This document shows, in pieces, positions 1 to 11,100 of a stretch of DNA of 54,684 nt. Made by a program: the position numbers and the translations under genes. Position 1 is the stretch's first letter. The number at the start of each line of letters is the position of its first letter. Origin of the DNA: an archaeon (GTDB lineage: Archaea; Asgardarchaeota; Thorarchaeia; Thorarchaeales; Thorarchaeaceae); assembly GCA_024275415.1 (NCBI GenBank), contig JAJRZD010000105.1:1-54684 (forward strand), in the 5' to 3' direction. The notes under the pieces are model-generated. The model was not told the origin of the DNA and searched no databases. It saw nothing but the letters and a program-made list of their open reading frames with translations.

Positions 1-2
1 AG

Positions 3-1265
3 GCTTTCAGACCGCTATACCTCATTGCTATAGGCATCTTAATCTATGGGATTGGATCCATTATAACATACTTTGAACATTGGACCGGAACATACCTGCT
101 CATTGATGCATATTATTTCTACTACGTCTGCTTGACCATTGAGGTCATGATTGTGATTTCAGCCGCTGCAATGATTCTGAACACCAAAAAGCTCTATGCA
201 GCACCCATCGTGGTGTTGTCTTTGGCGTTATTCCTTTTAACCCTCACACTGCTCTTTCCTGATCAAGCAAGGTTTGTCTTTACTGTGGGGGGAGTCGTGG
301 TTCCGATAGGACTCCTACTCTTTGTTGGGTTAGTCTTCGCCTATATCACTAAAGAAACGAAACGGAGCACCAGCGCCGCACTGGCATATATGTTTATTAT
401 CCAGATGCTCGATTTGCCATTATTGTACACAGATTTTGTTAGCGGATTTCTCGAGATTGCATTATTGTTCATAGTATTGATGGGACCTGCAATGGTCACG
501 TTTGCATTTCTGCGACCAGACCAAAAAATCACCTTAGAACTAATAGGATATGGGTCTAGCTTCGCCGGTCCTGCTTTGATACTTGTCAGCCTTCAAGAGG
601 CTGCACTGTTTACGACCATTGATGTGGCGATAATTGCGATGTCTAGCGCCTTCGCGGTAGGGATTGTAGCTGCTGCTGCATCCTATCTTTATGGAAGATA
701 CCTCGAATCAAGGCAGGCTCCCACAATAATCATGGCTATGGCACTGTTATTGCTGGCTTATTCGCAGATTGTTGGCACGCTGGGCAACTTCGGGATTGGC
801 GACCTGCTAGCTGCATACTATATCGAGTTCATTGTTTCTGGTCTTGCACTGACACTTTTCACAGTGTCTGCATTGTATGCAACTGGGCGGAAGGTTCTAT
901 CAGTAACCCCGTTCACCATTCAGATTCCGATTGCAATCATATTTATTCTGAGCTATCCAGCCGATGTTACTGTCTTGCTCACCAGCATCTGGTACTTGAC
1001 TATTCCGCTGGTTGCCATCATGTTCTCTCCGGTGGTCATATTTCTGGGTGTTTGGAACAGGATGCGCAAGGACAAAATCCGTGGAAGATTCCGTCCCCTG
1101 GGATTAGGTCTTAGCATTATCCTGTACTTCATGCTGCGATTGCCTTCACTTGCTCTTGGGTCAGAGATCATAATTATAACATATGGACTCATATCTATTA
1201 GCTATACCCTGATGTGGCTTGCCGTCACCGGAAGGCTTGACAGGATTTTGGATAGGAACCGATAA
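3..1265 (+). CDS. Polytopic membrane protein, 5' end cut by window edge
   Basis: The frame is open from base 3, in the same frame as a possible TTG start at 132, so the gene very probably begins outside the window and only its last 420 codons are seen. The product is almost wholly hydrophobic, with about eleven predicted membrane segments and short charged loops (for example a TKETKR loop near base 350), ending in a basic RLDRILDRNR tail. No catalytic motif or soluble domain is visible and I do not recognise the family. It resembles in style the multi-helix proteins at 15940 and 21464, but I cannot show homology. A strong terminator follows the stop codon. Confidence is high that it is a gene and low on any function. 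Confidence 0.8.
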   Translation, partial: AFRPLYLIAIGILIYGIGSIITYFEHWTGTYLLIDAYYFYYVCLTIEVMIVISAAAMILNTKKLYAAPIVVLSLALFLLTLTLLFPDQARFVFTVGGVVVPIGLLLFVGLVFAYITKETKRSTSAALAYMFIIQMLDLPLLYTDFVSGFLEIALLFIVLMGPAMVTFAFLRPDQKITLELIGYGSSFAGPALILVSLQEAALFTTIDVAIIAMSSAFAVGIVAAAASYLYGRYLESRQAPTIIMAMALLLLAYSQIVGTLGNFGIGDLLAAYYIEFIVSGLALTLFTVSALYATGRKVLSVTPFTIQIPIAIIFILSYPADVTVLLTSIWYLTIPLVAIMFSPVVIFLGVWNRMRKDKIRGRFRPLGLGLSIILYFMLRLPSLALGSEIIIITYGLISISYTLMWLAVTGRLDRILDRNR

Positions 1266-1274
1266 ATTAGAGAT

Positions 1275-1317
1275 GGCCTTGGTACAGCAAGTACAAGGCC
1301 CACCCCCCTTTTTTTCA
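1275..1317 (+). terminator. Hairpin plus T-tract terminator
   Basis: Ten bases after the stop codon, GGCCTTGGTAC at 1275-1285 pairs with GTACAAGGCC at 1291-1300 (ten pairs, one bulged G, five-base loop). A C-run and then seven T follow at 1309-1315. This looks like an intrinsic terminator for the rightward gene, separating it from the leftward operon that ends at 1560. Confidence 0.7.
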
Positions 1318-1379
1318 CTATGTCTATTTTGGATAATTATGCGAACTTGACATATGGCCTTATCTTCGACAATATTGAG

Positions 1380-1600
1380 TTGCAAACAGATACGCTAGAC
1401 TTACCCAAACATGGACATCCCTTAGACGGATCCTTGAAGTAATGTATAGGACTTAATAGACTCGATCACTCACACAAGGAGTATGAGGTCGGCCATGGCA
1501 CACAAACGGCCTCGCAGAGCCCACCCAGTGCCGTTATCTGGGAGTACAACACTCTGGTGTCAAAGCTTGTACAACTTGCAATAAACGGCAAGGGCCATGA
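1380..1600 (+). repeat. Dispersed intergenic element, copy 1 of 3
   Basis: By hand alignment this stretch matches 18888-19050 and 35611-35810. The best-kept core runs from about 1500 to 1592 (CAGAG, CCCAGTG, GAGTACAA, CTTGTACAA blocks). It is about two thirds identical to copy 3 over 91 ungapped bases, and about three quarters identical to copy 2 over 57 bases. In one frame the core reads WEYNTLVSKLVQ and then INGKG, and copy 2 reads WEDNALVSRLVQ, so it may derive from coding DNA. The last 40 bases lie under the 3' end of the leftward gene that stops at 1560. No terminal inverted repeats or target duplications were seen. Confidence 0.6.
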
Positions 1601-2186
1601 ATATGAACTCGAAGATAACAAGCATGATTACGAAGTTCCGTCCATGACCTGTTGAGATAAAATACCCGTATTCCGAGTACACCTGTACCTCCTCCATATT
1701 GAGAGCATCAGCAATTCTCCTTGCAAAAGCTGTTTCAACCTTCTCAGACGACACCTTATACCACCATAATAGGAGAGGAGTAAAGGCACTCCCGAAAATG
1801 CTGATCATGAAAGCAGTATCATTCATTCCAGAAAAGTATGCTGAGAAGAGAAAGAGGAACAGGAGAATGCTATAGAAGAGCAATATCAAAGTTGGAAGAT
1901 AGCCCATACGAATGGTGATGTCGTCATCATTGAACAAGGATGTCCTAGCAAAGGTGCTAATCATCATCTTGACACCTGATTCGATGTCCGTGTCATAGAT
2001 ATCTGCTTCTAACACATCATCCCGCACTTCCCACGTACAATTTCGTGCACTGGAGTGTTCGACCTTATTGAACGTGAATCTACATTCAACAGGAACCACA
2101 TCAAAGATTCGCCCAAGATCTAGTGCATTGTATGCACTCAGAAGCGTTCTTTCTGCCTTACTCCGATCCATCATTGCAAACATCAT
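1560..2186 (-). CDS. Small membrane protein, last gene of surface operon
   Basis: This is a 208-residue protein of unknown family. It has an N-terminal soluble part of about 95 residues rich in acidic and hydroxyl residues, then two close hydrophobic segments around residues 97-140, a charged loop (KVSSEKVETAFARR) and a final membrane helix near the C-terminus (about 183-203). The start lies five bases after the stop of the giant Ig-repeat gene, and AGAAGGA directly precedes two tandem ATG codons; ATG codons at residues 5 and 6 are alternative starts with better spacing. The tight spacing suggests it is co-transcribed with the giant gene. Its 3' end overlaps repeat copy 1. Function is not inferable. 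Confidence 0.7.
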   Translation of the reverse strand: MMFAMMDRSKAERTLLSAYNALDLGRIFDVVPVECRFTFNKVEHSSARNCTWEVRDDVLEADIYDTDIESGVKMMISTFARTSLFNDDDITIRMGYLPTLILLFYSILLFLFLFSAYFSGMNDTAFMISIFGSAFTPLLLWWYKVSSEKVETAFARRIADALNMEEVQVYSEYGYFISTGHGRNFVIMLVIFEFIFMALAVYCKLYKL

Positions 2187-2191
2187 TCCTT

Positions 2192-5100
2192 CTAGTAGTT
2201 CTCACGTTCTACCTCTTGACAAGTCCTAAGTATGAGTGATATTGCACCAAGAATGAGTCCTACTCCAATAGAACCGGAAAGCATACCATATTGCATCTCC
2301 TTTGAGGTGTAGCCGGTCTGTCCTTTCCTATTCTTGTACACCCTATCCAGTAAAATGACTGCAACAACTCCTGCAATCAATCCTTGGAGTACGGTTAATA
2401 TCATTGATGCAATGATCTCTCCGCCAGTTGAGAAGTTGCTGATGATGAACTCACTAATCAGCCATGATAGCACTGTGATGACTGTTGTTGATGTGAACAC
2501 GGCGATGAACGTTTCCATTTTCGCATTTGGAGCTTGGCGGAATCCATTGACTATGAAGATTATTCCAAGCGCAATTAGACCAAAGGCAATCCAGACGCCC
2601 CATGGAAACGGGCCACCAGATTTGGTAAGGAACGAAGATCCTGAGATTCCCATAGAAAGCTCGATGAAGAACAGGACCAAAAGAACATTCAATCCGGTGA
2701 AGATACCGCCGAGAATCCCACTTATTAGCCCAGCAGCCCACCAAGGCATCTTTTCCGCATTTCTCGCCCATATCTTTCCAACAAGGCTTTCTATAGCTAT
2801 GGTTAGTAGCACACCGCCAAAGAACGCAAGCAACGCCACAAGAAACGCCTTGAGATTCCAAACATAGAAGTGTACGGTATCACTCAGCTCTTCGTTATTG
2901 ACTTCACTCTGAACCTCAACCTTGTGAGCTCCATTTCTTAGAGCGTCTCGATTCAAAAATCCAGATTCCTCAACAGTCTGCAACGAATACCGATAGTATA
3001 GAATAGCTCCATTCGAGGAAACATAGGAGGTATCAGGTTCTACCTCTATCGGATCTCCACCATCTACAGCGATAGTAGAGTTAATCTCACCAAGAAATTC
3101 TGGAAGGTATAGAGCCCATCGAACCTCAATAGTTTCTTGATTTTCAAAAACGTCATGTTCGTTGATATTGGTGATTTCAATCCTAGGGCTATCTATCTGG
3201 ATGTCACCACCTTCTATCGAGCCCGATTCAGTTGTAATAGCGATTGCTTCAGGGCTAGATGGAACCAAGGTGTTTGGTGAAACGTACGTTGATTGTGATT
3301 CCACAACGGGATTCTCGAATACTCCGATCAAATCATCCACTATGGCAGACAGTGGTCTTCCGTTGAATGAAGCGATGGTGTCTGTGTCTGAACCGCCGCC
3401 TAATTCGAAGTTCAATGTGGGCGATGTGATTTTCAAGTTGAATTCGTTATAGATATATGGAATCGGAACAGGGACCGTCGTCCACCCAATAATCGGCAGC
3501 CAAATATCGACGTTAACAATCCTAATCGAGGGATACGCTATCTTTTTGATATTGAAGTGCGTATCACCAGCCTTTGCATCAGCCATTAGGAAAGCGAGAC
3601 ATCCGAATGAGGTGAACTCGAGTGCGATGTCAACTGCGAGTAGAAGAATCACTGGTAGCACCCATAAGGGGGAGATTCCGCTTTCAGACTTTCCTCCACC
3701 CTCAGCAACGGTCACGGTCGTGCTCAATCGGAAGCCAACTTCCTCGACTAAGAAAAGAACCTCACCATCGAAAGCTGATTCAAGAACGAAGTCCCCATGT
3801 TCCTGAGGTGTCCACGAGTAGTGTGCTTCGCCAAAATTGTCAGTTTCCAGAAAGAGAATGTTCAATTCATTTTCGGGATTCTCTATTGACAGCTCGATGA
3901 AGCGTTTAGGTAGGGGGGCACCATCTTCATCCGTTAGTTTAATGCGGATGTCTTGCTTCTCCAGACTTTTCATATTATCGGGGTAGAACATCTCAATGGT
4001 AGTATACTCGAAGCATATGAATGTCAACGAGTCGCCGATAACATTATACACCCTGCCCAGATGAGTTCCTATTTGAACAGTGTGTTCACCAGCCTGTAGA
4101 TCGTCTGGCAAAGTGAAGGTGACCTTGTCAAAACCACTATAGTCATTGAAGGATTGAATTATCGTCCCATCTACAAGTACATCCAGTGTGATTGTTTCAA
4201 TCAGATCCGCATTCGTTAAATCATCTATTAGCGAAAGCGATAGGTTCAATGTGTCACCGCGATGGGCGTAATCAGTGCTCAGTTCTATTGAATCAACAGT
4301 CACATCTCTACGCCAGATAGTTTCAGTGATTCTACTGGATACGGGGTCAAAGAATATCGAACCCTCGTATGATGACCTGACGTAAAGTCCTCCACTTTGT
4401 TTGGGATGATATCCGAGATGAACAAGCCCATTGCCATCTTGACGGCTCTCAGTGATGCCTGAGAAATCTTCCCCGTTGATGGAGTAGTCCAGCGAGAACC
4501 CTATCAGCGGCTCATTATCCTCGTCAAATAACACGAATCGGAAATCAGTGGATTGTTCTACGTAGAAATCATCAACAGGCTTGGAGTCCCTTTCGGGGGT
4601 AATTGTCAGCGAGGTTCTTTCGATTATTCTCAGATCGAACTCTGTTGAGCCAGAGTAGATGTAATCCTTCCCTACTGATACAATGAAGGTGCGATTTCCT
4701 GCCTGTACCCATGGGTTGGATATCGAATCAGTTGGGATCGTCCAAGTGCCACGGATCTGACCATTCGTTCCGTATGTTTCCATCTCGTATGAAACGATTT
4801 CAAGGCTTAGGTCATCAGTCCAGTTCAAGTAGAAGGTCACTCCACTCTCAACTGGCACCATTGCATCAAGGTCAGGGTCATATCTTGTAGCAAACCCTGA
4901 GAAGGCAATGATATCATTCCTGTGCGCGGCAACTTGGCTTAACACTAGTGATATTGCAAGGTCAATCTTCTCTGCGACCATCGTGTCAGTACTGATAGCT
5001 GCGCCATAGTGATCATCACCAACAAATCTTGCTTGGATGATATATTCTCCAAGATAGGGTGGAATGTAGCGATATGATGCGATGCCATTCGTATCAGTCT

Positions 5101-8100
5101 GCAATGTTACAGACTGAACCACAGAACCCTCATGTGATATTGTGAGTTCGATGTCCCGATTGCCCAACGGAAGCCCTAGTTCATCAGTGAGAGTGACATT
5201 CATCTCTACAGGCAACGAGATAGAGGCTTGGCTTGGAGCTGAAACTGATAGAACCGAATTGGATTTCCGGATCGTCAGGCTAGTGCTAATATGCTCCGCA
5301 GAGGATTTCGCAAGGGTTCCGGGAAATACGACTTTGACCGTGTAGTTACCAGCAGGCAAGTTTGCGTTCCATGTCAAATCAGCCCATCCATCGGCTGAGG
5401 TCAATGCCCAACCCATCGGCACCCAAATGTTGTCATATTGGATATAGAAGAGCAACACCTCACTCTCTATGGGCAAGCCCAATGTGTCTTGAAGATGGGC
5501 TGAGATAACCACATCATGACCATAAATCGCAGAGGCATGAACGAGATAGATTTCGGTAGACTCAGGAAGGACTGTCAAAGTGCCTTGCGTTGCAACTGGA
5601 AGTGTCATCTCATCTCCATCAAAAGCGATTCGATAGGCATACTTGCCTGGAGAGAGGTCGACCATGTAGTTGACGCTTGCATACCCACTCACATCTGTTT
5701 CCACTTCATCCAACAGACGCCAGGTCTGTGTTGAAGAGTCATAAAGCTGGAATAGAACTGGCTTCTTGTATAGCGGATAGCCTTTGCCATCCTCGATGCG
5801 AGTGTCCAAGATTACTTCATGTCCTGTTACAACCAATTTCTCAGCACTGAAATCTGTGATGCGTGAGGACTGCCTGAGAACAGAGAGGGCGTCTTCCAAG
5901 AGGAGCGAGCTGGGAGCGTAGTTTGCATCGCCTTCGAATCGGATCTCGACTCCATGAGTTCCCTCCACCAGATAGGGTGTGTACACCAGTTCAGCAACAC
6001 CTTCAGAGTTGGTCTTATTCTGACCAATCCAATGGGTTGCATCATCGCGTCGGAGATAGAAGTCAAGTGTGCGGTTCTCCAAAGGCATTCCATAGTAGTC
6101 ATACAAGGATGAATATAGGGTGACAGGATGAGCGTATTCTGTCCAGTACTGTGTAGCATGTCCGGCAGCGGGCGATACAACTGTCGCAGCGCCTTCGACG
6201 GTAAGTAGCTTCAATGTCACTGCGCTGTCATGATTGGCGTCACCCTCATAGGTCGCATTGATGACGTAGCTTCCTTTTGGCAGGTTCAGTGTCCAGTCCA
6301 GACTGGCGATTCCTGTGTCGCTGGTCGTTGCAGTCCCGATCTCAGTCCAAGTGAGATTCTGTGCAGGACGATAGTAGAAGGTGACATCACCATTCGGCAA
6401 TGAGATGTTCTCGTACATTCTTGACAGTTGGGCAGCAAGGGAGATTGTTTGTTGCTTCGAGTAATACTGAATCGTTTCGCTTTCTAGGAGGATTTCCAGG
6501 GTCGTGGCAACCTTTGAAACCACCATTGTGATCCAACTTGTATCCCCATAGATTATTCCTCCAGATTCGGCTGTAACGAATGTATTCACAGTATAGGACT
6601 TTCCTGGAATGTACTTGGACTCGGAAATCCTAAAGGATACATTGACTAGGCCAGAGCCTATTCCGGCAACGGTATCAACTGGATTCCTAGCGGCATCAAG
6701 AATTGTCACGACATACTTTCCTTGTGCCACAAAAGAAACATCTAGTGTTCGCCTTAGAGGGACAATGATATATGTTGCATTGGGGGCTGTCGTAACTGTG
6801 GGGGTTATCGCCTCTTCGACCGCCAACGTGTTGTAGGTTATTCCAAAATCACTCATTCCTCGTGAAAAGGTTATGCTCTCGGGGGTGTAACCATTAGCAA
6901 TCACAATGTCGGAGTCCTCAGCATCAGTGGCGGCTGATACACCATCAAAGTTTGTCTGTAGATTGGAAAGCAGATTTGCCTCGAATGGATGGTTGTATGA
7001 TTCCAGAGCTAGACTGACATAGAGCATACCAACTGTCAGCAGTATTGCCATGCAAAGGAACATGAACTTCCGCAGTTGTGGGTTAAGACGGACAAAGTTC
7101 ACGCTGGCTGCAAGAAGCACCACAACAATGGCTGCCGCAAAGATGGAGTCCACCGAACTCGAATCGGTGCCAAAGTGGTTTGCACTATTTATGACATAGT
7201 CAGGAGCTTCTAGTTTCTTTGGCCATAGTCTAATGGGTGTCTTGGCATAGAAAGTCATTCCCTGATATTGTTTGGATGAGCCTTCAGCACCTAGAAGCAC
7301 GGCTTGATATCCCATGGAATCCACAGATCTGGGAGTGTTCCATAAGAGTATAGCAATGCCCTCACTGTTAGTGGTGTTGGCTCCAAGGAAATGCTCTTCG
7401 CCAGTTTCATCAAAGTAGAAGAACCGGACAGAGAACCCAGCAACTGGTTGTCCATTCAATGAGTTCACAACATTTGCCTGGAGCAGTACGGAATCGTCGC
7501 AGTAGATATCCTTTGGAAGCTCTCCAAATGATATCGTCACTGGGATGTGAGAAACAAGCATAGTGGATACATTCATTGATCTGGTCATACGCATATTATA
7601 GAACAATTGTGAAACCCATCTGAAACCAGAGGCGATTTGTCCTCCGCCATGTTGACACTTGACCCTTAGAGGGACAGTCCCTCCAAGAAATTCTGCATGT
7701 ATTGAATACTGACCAGCTTTGGAAGGTGTCCAATACAATGTATTGTTGTTTGAGAGATCCACTTGGTACTCAAAGATATAACCATCTGGACCGATGATAG
7801 TCACGTTGACATAACCACGATAGATGGTGTCGCCTATCTCATCACTTACATTGAAGTATATCAATTGAGGGCCACCTGAGAACATCCTAAGGTTGTCATT
7901 CTCAAAGCCGATTTCAACACTCGTTTGAATCAGATGGGAGGCCATTTTTGCGAGATCCATGGAAGGAAGATAAGTGGTGTTACCGTCATACTCTGCAATA
8001 GCGATTGCTCTGGCAGCGAATAGAATCCTATCAACCGCCCTTGAATCCAGAGTCAGTGTGAAGGTGTCATTCAGCCCAATGATGATGGTGAACTCGTATG

Positions 8101-11100
8101 TATGCCACAAAAGGTCTTCCAAATGCTGTTCAGCCTCGGGTGAATGCTTTGCATACCGTGCGTTGAATCCACTGCTCCAGAACTCTGTGTAGTTATCTGT
8201 TAGGGTTAGCGAAACAATTGCTCCATCAAGAGAGTTGCCAAACTCGTCAACTAGGTCGATGTCAAAGACGTATGTGAAATTGAGAGCACACTCGTAGTAA
8301 TCCTCAACATCTATTGAAAGGGTCGTTCTAATTGGATCGACTCTGATGGCAAGGATGTTGCTCATGGCTGCTTCATATATCTCAGAGCGTTGGACGATTG
8401 CGAAGATGCGGTAGGTCTCATAATGGGGAGGTGCAGACCATGTTATTTGTCCCATCCCGTGCCCATCCACAACGACAGAACCCAATGTTTCAAGGTTCAG
8501 ACCCACTCTGCGTACCAGATGAACGGTTATAGGTTCCAATAAAAGCTCGTTTTCAGTCGCATTCAAGTCAACTACATAAATATCTATAATGATGTCCTCA
8601 AAGGCATATACCGAACTCGGGGCTGTGATTTGTACATCTAGAAGCCGCCAACTGACAACAAAGAATGCAGGGGCGGAAGCAGATTCGTCATAATACTGAC
8701 TGCCCCTATAGATGCATTCTATGATATACATCCCATAGTTGGGGGCTGACCATACAAAGGTACTATTCACTCCTGTCAATACGGTGATATGATCCTCAAA
8801 GACATCGTTTCCGCCTGCACTCCTTATCAGAATCTCAACATACTCGCCAAGTAACAGGAATCCGTATTCATCCCATAGACGTATAGAAACGTTGACGTTG
8901 GTCGCGTCACCTCTCCACGATGCTTCGACCTGAATCGATGTGTCGATTAGTTGGTAGGATGTCACTTGGACTTCGCTGATACCTGTTTCATGAACATCAT
9001 TTCGGAAGGACAATGCGAATATAGTCAAGTCCTGGATTGGAATGACGGGCGCTTGCCAAACAAAAGACGCAGTGCCACTGCTATCAGTGACCGCAGTGCC
9101 AATCGCGGTGAATATGCCCCATGCAAGGAATTCACTAGCCAGAGTTTCATTGATGCTGCCGGTCATATTCCAAATTGGCATGAATACAGACTGGTTCTCA
9201 AGGACATAGCAATAGAGTACCGTGACATCTGCCATAGGCAACCCTGTGAGATTGTCAGTCACAGTGGAGGTAAGTGTGTATGAGATTTCAGACGGAGATA
9301 CATATGGGTGAATCACATCGGGTAGAGGATCTAATGTCACTATAGTGGAACGCCTGATTATCGTGATGACTGACGTAGAAGAACTTGGCTCATAGGTTTC
9401 CTGACCCAAGAACACACAAGTGATTACGATGTCACCGTTTGTATCGGGATGGAGCAGAATGGAATTATTGTACTCGGTCAGAAAGGTGTAGGAAGATGTG
9501 GCACCATTCCATGTGATATTGACGAGGACTTCAAGGTCGGCAACGGGAACACCGTGAATATCAACTACTTGGAATTCAATGAGGATGTCTTCACCAGCCA
9601 CAGCTTGGTTCGATTCGGGTGTTGAGGATATGTGGGTGAATGTCTTCAAACCATTCACGGTAAATCCTTGCGAAATCTGGCTGGACGCATAGACCTCAGA
9701 GCCTGCATATGACAAGTTCATTGTATAGTTCCCCCAAGTATCTAAGGTCACCACAAATGAACCATTAACTTCCGTAACAATGACAAAGGAGTCATAGTAA
9801 CCAGAAGTGCCACTGAGCTGAACAAGAACCTCGGCTGAAACTGTGTTCATAAAGACATCATACAGGTGAATGTTAACTGTAATGGATTCACCTGCTGAAA
9901 TCAATGTTGGCGAGAGGAATGGTGTGTTGAAGGAAGTACTGATTGTCGGAATGCTAACCGGTACCAAACCGACTCCGTTCAGGTAGCTGATAGTCTGGTT
10001 TGTTTCTACTTGAAACTGTATGTCCTTTCCAGCAATCTGTAGCCAGTCATCGTAACTCGGATCCCATGTCAGATAAGCAAGCCCAAATCCATCCGTGGTG
10101 GAGATCCCAATGACATAGTTCTGGTCATCAAGGGTGTAGCTGAAAGTAACCTCTAGACCTTCTATCGGATATCCTGATGCCCAAGCATCAGTCAGTTCAG
10201 CTGCCAAGACGATTGGGAGTCCGGGGGTGATCCCGTCGTCAATATCAAGAGTTAGATTGACCGGTCGCTGACCTTCCACAGACACAGTGAGACTGCTATT
10301 GGCAATATCGAGATAATAACCGCTTGGGACATAATCAAAGAGGAGTGTATATTCTCCAGCTTCAGTAAGATTGTACTTAAACAGGGCATATACACCGTCT
10401 TCGTGCAGCGTTTGATAGATTGCTATGGTGGTGTTGACATTAGGTCCAGTTATTGTTACCTCGACCAATTGGCCTATCATAGTATCGTCTAGGCCATACG
10501 AGTCCAACATCGTAACCTGCACCGTGAGCTGCCGTTGATCATACACAGTGGGGACATAGTGAACGATTACAGCATCAGCAGGGTCAAAGAGCCAGGATGG
10601 CTCCTCGAACAGTGTGAATCCTGCGAGGTTTGACGAAGGCGCCTTGGTGACATCGTAAAGGGGATAGTCCATGTTCAAGATGACTATGTAGAGATCAACT
10701 GGTCCCGCAACGAGATTAGAAGACAAACCGATGGAGAAGTATATCGTCACTTGTCCAGAGTTCGCTATAGTTGCTGTCGAAAGGAGAAGATTCTCGTTCC
10801 CTTGCACCGCATGAAGTTCTATCTCGAATGGCAGACCAGGTGGGACAATACCTTGGCTATCAGAAAGCGAGAGTGTGACTGAATGAGTCACTCCAAGAAC
10901 GATATCATAATCAACAGGCGTTTCCAGTGTCCATACTAAATCCGCCTTGCCTACGGAAACTATCACACTACGCTCAATGAGAGAAACAGAAGTAGAAGTC
11001 ACTACAGGGAACCTTAATGCATGTGCTGAAGTGTCCCAAATCACATTGGGGTCATCGACGAAGGAAATCGTGTCAGAGCCATCGACGTAAGAAATGTCTT

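Noticed and set aside
1161..1385. A minus-strand frame over the first terminator
   Set aside because: It runs across the hairpin and the end of the membrane-protein gene and shows no protein-like pattern.
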